Below are positions 52,139 through 60,283 of a stretch of 64,000 nt of DNA, one piece after another. Numbering within the stretch: the stretch's first letter is position 1; each line of letters starts with the position of its first letter. The stretch spans positions 124,001 through 188,000 of the forward strand of contig NZ_SELQ01000006.1 of assembly GCF_004145405.1 (NCBI RefSeq), given 5' to 3'. This stretch comes from Salipiger sp. IMCC34102 (lineage in GTDB: Bacteria > Pseudomonadota > Alphaproteobacteria > Rhodobacterales > Rhodobacteraceae). Made by a program: the position numbers and the translations under genes. The notes under the pieces were generated by a model. The model did not search any database. It was given only the letters and a program-made list of their open reading frames with translations, and had not been told where the DNA came from.

Positions 52139-53113
52139 TCATCCCAATGCGGTGCGGCGTCTGCGTCCCAGAAGCAGGATCCCCTTCTGCAACATTATGA
52201 ACAAGAGCAAAAGCAGACCGATGGCGATCTTGGTCCACCAGCTCGACAAGGTGCCGTCGAACACGATGTAGGTCTGGATCAACCCCATCGTCAGCACGCC
52301 GATCAACGTGCCGAAGACGAACCCCGCCCCGCCGGTCAGCAAGGTGCCTCCGATGACGACCGTGGCGATCGCGGTGAGCTCTGTTCCGACGGTCGCCAGC
52401 GGGTAGCCCGAGCCGGTGTAGATCGAGAAGACGATGCCGGCGAGCCCGGCCATGAACCCCGAGAAGGCATAGATCTGAACCGTCGTCCGTCCCACCGAGA
52501 CGCCCATCAGTCGGGCCGTGTGCTCTCCTCCGCCCAGCGCGAAGACGGCCGTGCCGAAGCGGGTGCGGTGCGCCAGGACCATGCCGGCCAGAACCGACAG
52601 CAGCATCACGATGCCGATGAGGGTCAGCCGTCCGCCACCGGGCATCCGCCAATAGGCGTCCTGCAGCACCTCGTCGTAGAAGACGTGGTCGATGGGCACG
52701 CTGTCGATCGTCAGCATGTAGGCCGCCCCGCGGGCCAGGAACATTCCCGCCAGCGTGACGATGAAGGACGGCATCGCGAGCGCGTGGATCAGCCCGCCCA
52801 TCGCCGCCCCGAAGGCGCTGGTGATGGCCAGCAGCAGCACGAAGACGACCAGTGGGTGCAGGTCCGTCTCTCGCAAGAGGACCGCGACGAAGACGCCGGA
52901 GAAGGCGATGACGGACCCCACCGACAAATCGATCCCGCCGGACAGGATCACGACCGTCATGCCGACGGCCACGATGCCGAGGTAGGCGTTGTCGGTCAGA
53001 AGGTTCCCGATCACGCGGGTCGACAGCATCGCCGGGAACTGGATGTAGCAAAAGAGATAGGCCAGCAGGAAGATTGCGATCGTGGCGCAAAGCGGAAGCA
53101 CGCGGGCGTTCAT
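52139..53113 (-). CDS. yjfF: Sugar ABC transporter permease, YjfF type
   Basis: A 324-residue ribose/galactofuranose-type permease with about eight to ten helices. It has VGMTVVILSGGIDLSVGSVIAFSGV near residue 50, LAMPSFIVTLAGMFLARGAAY near 112 and IGGTLLTGGAGFVFGTLIGVLTMGLIQTY near 255. The order ytfQ-ytfR-ytfT-yjfF matches the E. coli galactofuranose transporter. It overlaps ytfT by 4 bp (ATGA). Confidence 0.9.
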   Translation of the reverse strand: MNARVLPLCATIAIFLLAYLFCYIQFPAMLSTRVIGNLLTDNAYLGIVAVGMTVVILSGGIDLSVGSVIAFSGVFVAVLLRETDLHPLVVFVLLLAITSAFGAAMGGLIHALAMPSFIVTLAGMFLARGAAYMLTIDSVPIDHVFYDEVLQDAYWRMPGGGRLTLIGIVMLLSVLAGMVLAHRTRFGTAVFALGGGEHTARLMGVSVGRTTVQIYAFSGFMAGLAGIVFSIYTGSGYPLATVGTELTAIATVVIGGTLLTGGAGFVFGTLIGVLTMGLIQTYIVFDGTLSSWWTKIAIGLLLLLFIMLQKGILLLGRRRRTALG

Positions 53114-54132
53114 TTCGCGCCCTCCGATCCGGTTGCAAGCGGCGGGGCCTGCTTCGGCCTGCGGCCAAGCAGGACGCGCTGCGGCGCGATGCGCGGCGAT
53201 TGCAGGACGAGGATGACGACGATCAACCCCGCCTTGATGACCAGATTGAACTCGGACGGGAAGCCCGCAAGCAGGATGCCAGTGTCGATGGTCTGGATGA
53301 TGAGCGCCCCGACGAGCGAGGCCGCGATGGAAAAGCGCCCGCCCAGCAGCGACGTCCCCCCGATGACCACGGCGAGGATCGCATCGAGTTCAAGCCAGAG
53401 GCCCGCGTTGTTGGCATCCGCGCCCCGGATGTCGGCCGCCACGATGATCCCCGCGATGGCCGCGCAAAGCCCCGAGGCGATATAGACCGCGATCAGCAGG
53501 ACCGTCGCGTTGATCCCCGCCAGCGCACTGGCAGGACGGTTGATCCCGATCGCCTCGATCAGCAGGCCGAGGGCGGTGCGGCGCACCAGCAGGCCGAAGG
53601 CGATGCCCACGACGATCCAGATGACGATGGGGGTCGGCACCCCCAGCACGTCGCCCGCCCCGAAGAAGGCCAGACCTTCGTCGCTGAACGTCAGGATGCG
53701 GCCTTCCGTGATCATCTGCGCGATCCCGCGCCCGGCCACCATGAGGATCAGCGTGGCGACGATCGGCTGGATACCCAGCACCGCCACCAGCACCCCGTTC
53801 CACAACCCGCACGCCAGCCCCGCCCCCAGGCCGATCGCCAGGGCGCCCGCAAGGCCGTAGTCACTGGAGATCGCCCAGGCCGAGGCCGCGCCGCAGATCG
53901 CCATCACGGCGCCGACGCTCAGGTCGATCCCCTTGGTGGCGATCACCAGCGTCATACCCACGGCCAGCAAGGCCACGGGCGCGCCGCGCTTGAGCACGTC
54001 GATGGCGCTGCCGTAAAGGCGGCCATCGGCCATCTCGACCGACAGGAAACCCGGAAAGAACACCGACACCAGCGCCACCAGGGCCGCGAGCGTCAACAAT
54101 TGGGGGGCGAGACGCCGCAGGCCCTGGCTCAT
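53110..54132 (-). CDS. ytfT: Sugar ABC transporter permease, YtfT type
   Basis: A 340-residue permease with APVALLAVGMTLVIATKGIDLSVGAVMAICGA near residue 52, GIQPIVATLILMVAGRGIAQMI near 118 and VVIGGTSLLGGRFSIAASLVGALIIQT near 265. It pairs with YjfF to form the membrane channel. Both ends overlap neighbours by 4 bp (ATGA). Confidence 0.9.
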   Translation of the reverse strand: MSQGLRRLAPQLLTLAALVALVSVFFPGFLSVEMADGRLYGSAIDVLKRGAPVALLAVGMTLVIATKGIDLSVGAVMAICGAASAWAISSDYGLAGALAIGLGAGLACGLWNGVLVAVLGIQPIVATLILMVAGRGIAQMITEGRILTFSDEGLAFFGAGDVLGVPTPIVIWIVVGIAFGLLVRRTALGLLIEAIGINRPASALAGINATVLLIAVYIASGLCAAIAGIIVAADIRGADANNAGLWLELDAILAVVIGGTSLLGGRFSIAASLVGALIIQTIDTGILLAGFPSEFNLVIKAGLIVVILVLQSPRIAPQRVLLGRRPKQAPPLATGSEGAK

Positions 54133-55634
54133 GGTGCTGCTCCCTGCGCCGCGTCGTCGGTGGCGATCGCGGCGATGATGCGGTCTGTTTCGATCTGCTC
54201 GCCCGTAAGCTCGGAGATATGGGCGCGGTCGCGCACCACGATGACGCGGTCGGAGGCGGCGATAAGCTCGTCGAACTCGGAAGAGATCAGCAGGATCGAC
54301 ATGCCCTTCTCGGTCAGCTCGCCGATCAGCTTGAGGATTTCGGCGTGGGCGCCCACGTCGATGCCGCGCGTGGGTTCGTCGAGAATCAGGAACCGCGGGT
54401 TCATCGCCAGCCAGCGGGCCAGCACCACCTTCTGCTGGTTGCCACCCGAGAGATCGCCGACCGCCTTCTCGGCGTCCGTCGTACGGATGTCGAGTGTTCG
54501 GATGTACCCGTCGGCCAAGGCCCGCTGCTCGCTTCGCGAAATGGGAGAGGCCCAGCCGCGCCGCGCTTGGAGCGCCAGCGCGATATTCTCGCGGATCGAC
54601 AAATCCGCGATGATGCCGTCGGTCTTGCGATCTTCCGGTGCGTAACCGAAGCCCGCCGCGATGGCCGCGCGCGGGCTGCCAAGGTCGATCTCGCCGTCCG
54701 CGTCGGTGGCGGTGCCCCGATCGGGGGGCGTGCGCCCGAACAGGACGTCAGCGGTCTCCGTCCGGCCCGAGCCGAGCAGACCGGCCAGACCGATCACCTC
54801 GCCGGCGTGCACGGTCAGATCGAACGGGTCTATCTTGCCGCGCCGCCCCAGGCCACGCACCCGGATCACTTCCTCTCCCACCGCGCGCCGCGTGCCGCGC
54901 GCCTCGGCCTCCTGAAGCTCGTGGCCCAGCATGTGATGAACAAGATCGAGCCGGCTCGTCTCGGCGGTGTCGGCGGTCACGATGTGGCGGCCGTTGCGCA
55001 ACACGGTCAGCCGGTCGCTCAGCTCGAACACCTGGTCGAGGAAGTGCGACACGAAGATGATCCCCAACCCCTGGTCGCGCAGGTTGCGGATCACGTCGAA
55101 CAGGGTCTCGGTCTCGCGCGCGTCAAGGCTCGCCGTCGGCTCGTCCAGGATCAGGATCTTGCCCGACAGCGCCACGGCCCGCGCGATGGCGATGATCTGC
55201 TGAATCGCAACCGAATAGGTGGCCAGCTCGCGGCCCACGTTGACGTGGTCCAGTCCGTAGCCGCGCAGCATCTCCTCGGCGTCGGCGCGCATCCGGCCGG
55301 TGCGGATCATGCCGAAGCGGGTTTCCTGCCGCCCGAAGGTCAGGTTCTCGGCGACGGTCAGGTTCGGCAGCAGGTTGACCTCCTGGTAGACCGTGCCGAT
55401 TCCGAGGTCCTGCGCCTCGTGCGTCGAGGCCGGAGAGATGTCCTGCCCGTCGAGTTCGATCCGGCCGTGATCGCGCTGGTGCACGCCCGTCAGGCACTTG
55501 ATCAGCGTCGATTTGCCGGCCCCGTTTTCGCCCAGGAGCGCGTGGACTTCGCCGGCCTTCAAATCGAAACGAACCCCGTCAAGGGCCAGCGTGCCGGGAA
55601 AGGTCTTGGTCAGCTCCGAGATCTTCAGAAGCAT
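54129..55634 (-). CDS. ytfR: Sugar ABC transporter ATPase, YtfR type (two ATPase domains)
   Basis: A 501-residue ATPase with tandem cassettes, as in ribose-type transporters. The first has Walker A GENGAGKSTLIKCLTGVH near residue 36 and Walker B ILILDEPTASLD. The second, degenerate one reads IGLAGLLGSGRTETADVLFG near 280, with the signature DLSGGNQQKVVLARWLA and FLILDEPTRGIDVGA near 410. It energises the YtfT-YjfF channel. It lies 70 bp after ytfQ, separated by a hairpin. Confidence 0.93.
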   Translation of the reverse strand: MLLKISELTKTFPGTLALDGVRFDLKAGEVHALLGENGAGKSTLIKCLTGVHQRDHGRIELDGQDISPASTHEAQDLGIGTVYQEVNLLPNLTVAENLTFGRQETRFGMIRTGRMRADAEEMLRGYGLDHVNVGRELATYSVAIQQIIAIARAVALSGKILILDEPTASLDARETETLFDVIRNLRDQGLGIIFVSHFLDQVFELSDRLTVLRNGRHIVTADTAETSRLDLVHHMLGHELQEAEARGTRRAVGEEVIRVRGLGRRGKIDPFDLTVHAGEVIGLAGLLGSGRTETADVLFGRTPPDRGTATDADGEIDLGSPRAAIAAGFGYAPEDRKTDGIIADLSIRENIALALQARRGWASPISRSEQRALADGYIRTLDIRTTDAEKAVGDLSGGNQQKVVLARWLAMNPRFLILDEPTRGIDVGAHAEILKLIGELTEKGMSILLISSEFDELIAASDRVIVVRDRAHISELTGEQIETDRIIAAIATDDAAQGAAP

Positions 55635-55657
55635 GGGTCACCCTCGTCTGCGCGGGG

Positions 55658-55683
55658 GCGGGGCACCACCAGGGATGCCCCGC
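55658..55683 (-). terminator. 8-bp hairpin between ytfQ and ytfR
   Basis: GCGGGGCA (minus strand) pairs with TGCCCCGC across a 10-base loop, just after the ytfQ stop. It probably gives partial termination or message protection, favouring the binding protein over the ATPase and permeases. Confidence 0.6.
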
Positions 55684-55704
55684 GCCATTCCGGGTTGTCG
55701 GGGA

Positions 55705-56649
55705 TCAGTAGCCCAGGTCCTTGCGGGCCTCGTACTCGGCCATCGGGTCGTCGTCCTGCGTGTAGAGCGCGGACTCGGTCTGGATGAACTTCTCGGGCTC
55801 GGTTCCGTCCGCCATGTAGGCTTCCAGCGCGTCGAAGGCCGGTCCGGCCATGTTCGGCGTCAACTCCACCGTGGCGTTCGCCTCGCCCGCAGCCATTGCC
55901 TGGAAGATGTCCGGCACCGCGTCGATGGACACGATCAGGATGTCCTCGCCGGGGGCGATGCCTGCTTCCTTGATGGCCTGGATCGCGCCGATCGCCATGT
56001 CGTCGTTGTGGGCATAAAGCGCGCAGATGTTGTCGCCACCGCCTTCGGCCTGAAGGAAGCTTTCCATCACTTCCTTGCCGCCTGAGCGGGTGAAGTCGCC
56101 GGTCTGGCTGCGCACGATCTCGATGTCGTCGCTGCCTTCGATCGCGTTCCGGAAACCATTGGCGCGGTCGATGGCGGGCGAGGAGCCGGTCGTGCCCTGA
56201 AGCTCGACCACGCGGCATTCGCCCTCGGGCTTGTTGTCGACCAGCCATTGGCCCGCCACTTCGCCCTCGTGCACGAGGTCGGAGCCGACGGCCGTAAGGT
56301 AGAGCGACTCGTCGCTGTCGACCATGCGGTCCAGCAGGACGACGGGTATCTCGGCCTCCGCGGCTTCCTCCAGCACCGAATCCCAGCCTGTCGCGACCAC
56401 GGGGGCCAGAAGGATCGCGTCGACGCCCTGCGCCACGAACGACCGGATCGCCGCGATCTGGTTTTCCTGACGCTGCTGCGCGTCCGAGAAGCGCAGGTCG
56501 ATGCCCCGCTCTTCGGCCTGTTGCTGCGTCACCGTGGTCTCGGCAGCCCTCCAGCCCGATTCGGACCCGATCTGCGAGAAACCGACGGTCTGCGCCTGCG
56601 CGCCCGTTGCCGCGACCACGAGGGCCGCACCCAGCATATGTATTTTCAT
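55705..56649 (-). CDS. ytfQ: Sugar ABC transporter binding protein, YtfQ type
   Basis: A 314-residue periplasmic sugar-binding protein. The signal peptide (MKIHMLGAALVVAATGAQAQ) is followed by TVGFSQIGSESGWRAAETTV, the opening typical of YtfQ, then AAIRSFVAQGVDAILLAPVVATGW, VVELQGTTGSSPAIDRANGFRNAI and ICALYAHNDDMAIGAIQAIKEAG. The E. coli homologue binds furanose forms of galactose. The ATG 56649 follows GGGAGGAAAATC. An AT-rich promoter region with two palindromes lies upstream. Confidence 0.92.
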   Translation of the reverse strand: MKIHMLGAALVVAATGAQAQTVGFSQIGSESGWRAAETTVTQQQAEERGIDLRFSDAQQRQENQIAAIRSFVAQGVDAILLAPVVATGWDSVLEEAAEAEIPVVLLDRMVDSDESLYLTAVGSDLVHEGEVAGQWLVDNKPEGECRVVELQGTTGSSPAIDRANGFRNAIEGSDDIEIVRSQTGDFTRSGGKEVMESFLQAEGGGDNICALYAHNDDMAIGAIQAIKEAGIAPGEDILIVSIDAVPDIFQAMAAGEANATVELTPNMAGPAFDALEAYMADGTEPEKFIQTESALYTQDDDPMAEYEARKDLGY

Positions 56650-56712
56650 GATTTTCCTCCCTAGGATGACATTACGTCGGGAGTAAAAAAATCATACTAT
56701 ATTATTTTACGC

Positions 56713-56726
56713 AACGACAAGTTGTT
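56713..56726. promoter_or_regulatory. Palindrome AACGACAAGTTGTT upstream of ytfQ
   Basis: AACGAC-AA-GTTGTT is an inverted repeat with one mismatch, 64 bp before ytfQ within an AT-rich stretch. Its size fits a FadR/GntR operator, and the regulator encoded at the end of this operon is the natural candidate to bind it. Confidence 0.45.
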
Positions 56727-56730
56727 ACCT

Positions 56731-56747
56731 TGCCCGTTTCTTGGGCA
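56731..56747. promoter_or_regulatory. 17-bp palindrome TGCCCGTTTCTTGGGCA upstream of ytfQ
   Basis: TGCCC-N7-GGGCA with 5-bp arms, 5 bp from the previous site. It matches the urtA palindrome at 45206 in 13 of 17 positions, including both arms and the inner TT. It may be a shared operator for the two ABC operons. Confidence 0.45.
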
Positions 56748-56826
56748 GAACACACGCGACGGGCGTTTCCCCGGTCCCATGAGCACGGTGATTGCACGGG
56801 CTTTGCGCGCCCCGTTGAGGACTGCC

Positions 56827-57255
56827 TCAGCGCAGGTCTTCTCGCGGTCTGCCGGGGCGGGAAATCGCAAGACAGACAAGTCCGGCCAACGCCGCGAACC
56901 CCGAATAGCAAAGCAGCATGAGCAGGCTTGCATCCTCTTCCGGTCGGCCAAGCTGAAGCGTGAAAAGGCAGGTCAGGATCATGGCCGTGGCGACCGTCGC
57001 CGCCGAGCGCCGCCAGACGCCCTCCATCTCTTTGGCCAGCACCACGGCGACGATGCCGCTGACCAGCAGCGGTATGAACGCGATGCGGTACCCGAGTGCG
57101 ATGGCGAGCGCGAACGTCAGGGCGATCTTGCCTCCCCCATGGGGCAAGGGGATCACGGTGAGCACCAGCAGCACCGCCGCGATCGGCGGTCCCAGAAGGG
57201 CGAAGATCAGGATCGTCTTCACCTGGCTCTTCGTCTGAAGGTCGCGCGCCGTCAC
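56827..57255 (-). CDS. Small membrane protein of unknown function
   Basis: A 142-residue protein with four hydrophobic segments (about residues 14-34, 43-60, 62-75 and 85-130 in two parts). I recognise no named family. The GTG start overlaps the stop of the upstream small membrane gene (GTGA), so they form a pair. It ends 178 bp from the ytfQ start. The tail GRPGRPREDLR is basic. Confidence 0.65.
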   Translation of the reverse strand: MTARDLQTKSQVKTILIFALLGPPIAAVLLVLTVIPLPHGGGKIALTFALAIALGYRIAFIPLLVSGIVAVVLAKEMEGVWRRSAATVATAMILTCLFTLQLGRPEEDASLLMLLCYSGFAALAGLVCLAISRPGRPREDLR

Positions 57256-57587
57256 GACACCCCCCTTCGGTCGATCAGGCGACGCAGGGCGATCCCGCAG
57301 ATCGTGGTCATCACCACGGCCGTCACGAACCCGACCGTCGCCGTCTGCGCAATGCCCGCGTAGCCGCAGGTCCCTTCGAACCCACCACCGTTACCGGCGC
57401 AGCCGCCGCTCAGTTCCCACCAGATCTTGCCGATGACCGCACCGCCGAGGACGGCCCAACCGACCATCAGGACGAACTGTGCCGCGATAGCCGTCCAGAA
57501 GCGTCGAGCAGGCAAACCTCGGAGCGGCAGAATCAGCGCGGCAAAGGGCAGGCTCACGATTGCGATTTGGACAATTAGATAGAGCAT
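57252..57587 (-). CDS. Small membrane protein of unknown function
   Basis: A 111-residue protein with three hydrophobic segments and a Cys-containing loop (LSGGCAGNGGGFEGTCGYAG near residues 58-77) between helices. The loop cysteines could form a disulfide in the periplasm. There is no recognisable family. It overlaps the next gene by 4 bp and is separated from the third small membrane gene by 103 bp. Confidence 0.65.
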   Translation of the reverse strand: MLYLIVQIAIVSLPFAALILPLRGLPARRFWTAIAAQFVLMVGWAVLGGAVIGKIWWELSGGCAGNGGGFEGTCGYAGIAQTATVGFVTAVVMTTICGIALRRLIDRRGVS

Positions 57588-57690
57588 TGACCGAAACCTA
57601 CGCCCGCGCCGCCTGTCTTGCGAGCCCGGGTTTCAAATGGAAGTGATCCCCTGGACGAGCTGCGGGTCGTTGCCTGCCGTCTTGGGCGCA

Positions 57691-58167
57691 TCAGCGCCGG
57701 GCCGCGCTGGGATCGCCCTTGCGATGCAGGATCGGCAAGGTCGCGACCGCCGCGAAGGCACCGAACATCATGAAGGCGGGAACCGGCGACGGCAGTGGCG
57801 GCGGTTTGTTCCACATCAGGCCGATCGGGATCGGCGTCACGGCACCGACGACCAGGGCCAGGGCCACCCGCCAGATCATCCCTTGGATCCGCGGAAGCCA
57901 CCACGCCAGGATAGCGCCCGTCGCAAGCGCCGGCAGGAACCCGATGAGGTAGGCCCCACCCGGCAGGGCGACGAGCCACATGAAGACGGCCAGCGGGTCG
58001 ATGGTGGAGAGCTGCAGCAGCTCGCCCGTGATCACGAGGCGCCCCAGCGCGAGAAAGGCCAGGATCGCCGGCCCCAGCACGGGCGCGATCAGCGCCGTCA
58101 GGAACGCCTTGCCCAGGACGGTTTTCCCGGACGGACGGACTTGGGTCTCGGGATCGGGTTCCGGCAT
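57691..58167 (-). CDS. Small membrane protein of unknown function
   Basis: A 158-residue protein with a charged N-terminus (MPEPDPETQVRPSGKTVLGK) and four hydrophobic segments with Pro/Gly-rich turns (WLVALPGGAYLIGFLPAL, VVGAVTPIPIGLMWNKPPPL). It is similar in style to the two smaller membrane genes downstream on the same strand and may be cotranscribed with them. I do not recognise it. Confidence 0.65.
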   Translation of the reverse strand: MPEPDPETQVRPSGKTVLGKAFLTALIAPVLGPAILAFLALGRLVITGELLQLSTIDPLAVFMWLVALPGGAYLIGFLPALATGAILAWWLPRIQGMIWRVALALVVGAVTPIPIGLMWNKPPPLPSPVPAFMMFGAFAAVATLPILHRKGDPSAARR

Positions 58168-58433
58168 GACGCAAGTCTATGGGCTGCGCGTTCCAGAGTG
58201 AACATGCGGCCTGCATGCTCGGGCAAACCGAAGCCGTTATCATTGCGCGCCTTGGGACTGCGCAGGGGGATCGGCTGCGGGAAGACAGGCCACGGGATAT
58301 CGAGCGTTCGCTGCCGGCGCCCAGGAATGCGGGCGTCTCTGACGGACGAAGCCGAATTTCGACAAACCCACGGTTGTCCTTGCGTATCCTGACTAAATTG
58401 CTAGGAAAAAGGAACTCCAGTTTCGAGAGCTCC
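58168..58433. promoter_or_regulatory. Divergent gap upstream of the siderophore transporter operon
   Basis: This 266-bp gap must contain the promoter of the iron-siderophore operon. At 58390-58405 it has TGACTAAATTGCTAGG, which resembles one half of iron-responsive motifs described for Rhodobacterales. The resemblance is partial and I cannot confirm it. No gene is seen in the gap. Confidence 0.35.
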
Positions 58434-59276
58434 ATGCCGCAGTCGAACATCGCCCGTCACGATGCCATCCGGACCCCGCGTCTCGTCGTGGAGGGTCTAT
58501 CCTCGGGCTATGGCGACGCGACCATCGTTCACGACGTGTCGCTTCGCGTGCCCGACGGGGCGCTGACCATCCTCGTCGGACCGAACGGCTGCGGGAAATC
58601 GACACTCCTGAAGACCATGGCGCGCGTGTTGCCAGCCTCCGCAGGCCGGGTCCTGCTGGACGGACGGCCCGTGCATGGCGCGCCGACCCGCGATGTCGCC
58701 CGCCGGCTTGCGCTTCTGCCGCAGGGCCCCGTGGCGCCAGAAGGGCTGCGCGTGCGCGAGCTGGTGGCGCAGGGGCGTTACCCGCATCAGTCCCTCCTGA
58801 AGCAATGGTCGCGCGCGGATGCCCGGGCCGTCGACGCGGCGATGGAGGACGCGGACGTCACGCAGTTCGCCGACCGGCCCGTCTCGGACCTGTCGGGCGG
58901 TCAGCGGCAGCGCTGCTGGATCGCCATGGTGCTCGCACAGGAAACCGATATCGTGCTGCTCGACGAGCCCACGACCTTCCTCGACCTCAAGGTGCAGGTG
59001 GAGCTGATGCAGCTTCTGCGCCGGATCGCCCACGAGCGCGGCCGGACGCTGGTGATCGTCCTGCATGAACTCAACGTCGCCGCGGCCTTCGCCGATCTGC
59101 TGGTGATGATGAAGGGCGGACGCCTGGTGGCCGAGGGACCGGTCGAGACGGCCTTCACCTGCACGGCCCTGCAACAGGTCTTCGGCCTGGAGGCGAACGT
59201 CGTGCCGGACCCGGTCAGCGGCCGTCCGGTCTGCGTGCCGGTGGTCTCGCCAAGCCTAGCGCTCGCCGCACAATGA
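58434..59276 (+). CDS. Iron-siderophore ABC transporter ATPase, FecE/FepC type
   Basis: A 280-residue ATPase of the iron-siderophore/cobalamin family. Walker A is GPNGCGKSTLLKTMARVLP near residue 48, the signature DLSGGQRQRCWIAMVLAQ near 155 and Walker B IVLLDEPTTFLDLKVQVELM. RVRELVAQGRYPHQSLL is typical of FecE-like proteins. ATG 58434 is chosen. It overlaps the first permease by 4 bp. Confidence 0.92.
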   Translation: MPQSNIARHDAIRTPRLVVEGLSSGYGDATIVHDVSLRVPDGALTILVGPNGCGKSTLLKTMARVLPASAGRVLLDGRPVHGAPTRDVARRLALLPQGPVAPEGLRVRELVAQGRYPHQSLLKQWSRADARAVDAAMEDADVTQFADRPVSDLSGGQRQRCWIAMVLAQETDIVLLDEPTTFLDLKVQVELMQLLRRIAHERGRTLVIVLHELNVAAAFADLLVMMKGGRLVAEGPVETAFTCTALQQVFGLEANVVPDPVSGRPVCVPVVSPSLALAAQ

Positions 59277-60283
59277 CCACTGCCGCCCTGCCGCGCCCCC
59301 CACGGGCCGCGTGGTTCGCCCCGGTGGCGGGGATCGTGCTGCTGGGGCTGGCGTTTGCCTGGCACATCTCGGTCGGGGCAAAGACGATCCCGCTCGGCAC
59401 GGTCGCGGAAGCCCTTCTCGCCTACGATCCAGCGATCTTCGATCACGTGGTGATCGTGGATCTGCGCCTGCCGCGCGCGGTCTACGCGCTTCTCGTCGGG
59501 GCGGCGCTTTCGGTCGCGGGGGCGCTGATGCAGGGCGTGACACGCAATCCCCTGGCCGAGCCGGGCATCCTCGGCCTGCTGATCGGCGCGTCCTTCGCGG
59601 TGGTGATCTTCGTGGGCGTCTTCGATCTTGCCGCGCCCGCGCTCATTCCGTTGGTGGCGGCGCTGGGCGCGCTGGCCGCGGCCGTCGCGGTCTGGGGGAT
59701 CGCAACGGCCGCGCCCGGCGGTGCCACGCCGCTGACGCTGGTGCTTTCGGGGGCCGCGATCACGGCGTTCCTGGGCGCGCTCGTGACCGTGGCCAACCTG
59801 CTCGACGAGCAGACCTTCGAGGAACTTCGCGTCTGGCTGACCGGCTCGCTCGCGGGGCGCCGGATCGAGATCCTGCGCTGGACGCTGCCCTGGCTCTTCG
59901 CGGGGCTCGTCGTGGCTTTCGGCGTGGCAAGACAGGTCACGGCCCTCGCCATGGGCGAAGAGACGGCGATCGGGCTCGGCATGAACGTGGGCCGGTTGAA
60001 GGCGCTGGTCCTCTTCGCGGTCATCGCGCTCACCGCCTCCGCGGTGGCCATCGCGGGCCCGATGGGGTTCGTCGGGCTCGTCGTGCCGCATGCGGTGCGG
60101 CTGTTCGCCGGGCAGGACTACCGGCTGATCGTGCCCTGGTCTGCGATCGCCGGGGCGGCCTATCTGCTGGTGGTCGATATCGCCGCCCGGATCGCACTGG
60201 CCCCGATCGAGATTTCCACGGGCCTCGTGACCGCGCTGATCGGCGCGCCGATCTTCGTCTGGCTGGTCAGGGCGCGGCTATGA
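59273..60283 (+). CDS. Iron-siderophore ABC permease, FecCD type (first)
   Basis: A 336-residue permease with about nine helices. It has LRLPRAVYALLVGAALSVAGALMQGVTRNPLAEPGILGLLIGASFAV near residue 63, VWLTGSLAGRRIEILRWTLPW near 182 and GPMGFVGLVVPHAVRLFAGQDYR near 258, all FecCD-family. It overlaps both neighbours by 4 bp (ATGA). Confidence 0.92.
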   Translation: MTTAALPRPPRAAWFAPVAGIVLLGLAFAWHISVGAKTIPLGTVAEALLAYDPAIFDHVVIVDLRLPRAVYALLVGAALSVAGALMQGVTRNPLAEPGILGLLIGASFAVVIFVGVFDLAAPALIPLVAALGALAAAVAVWGIATAAPGGATPLTLVLSGAAITAFLGALVTVANLLDEQTFEELRVWLTGSLAGRRIEILRWTLPWLFAGLVVAFGVARQVTALAMGEETAIGLGMNVGRLKALVLFAVIALTASAVAIAGPMGFVGLVVPHAVRLFAGQDYRLIVPWSAIAGAAYLLVVDIAARIALAPIEISTGLVTALIGAPIFVWLVRARL

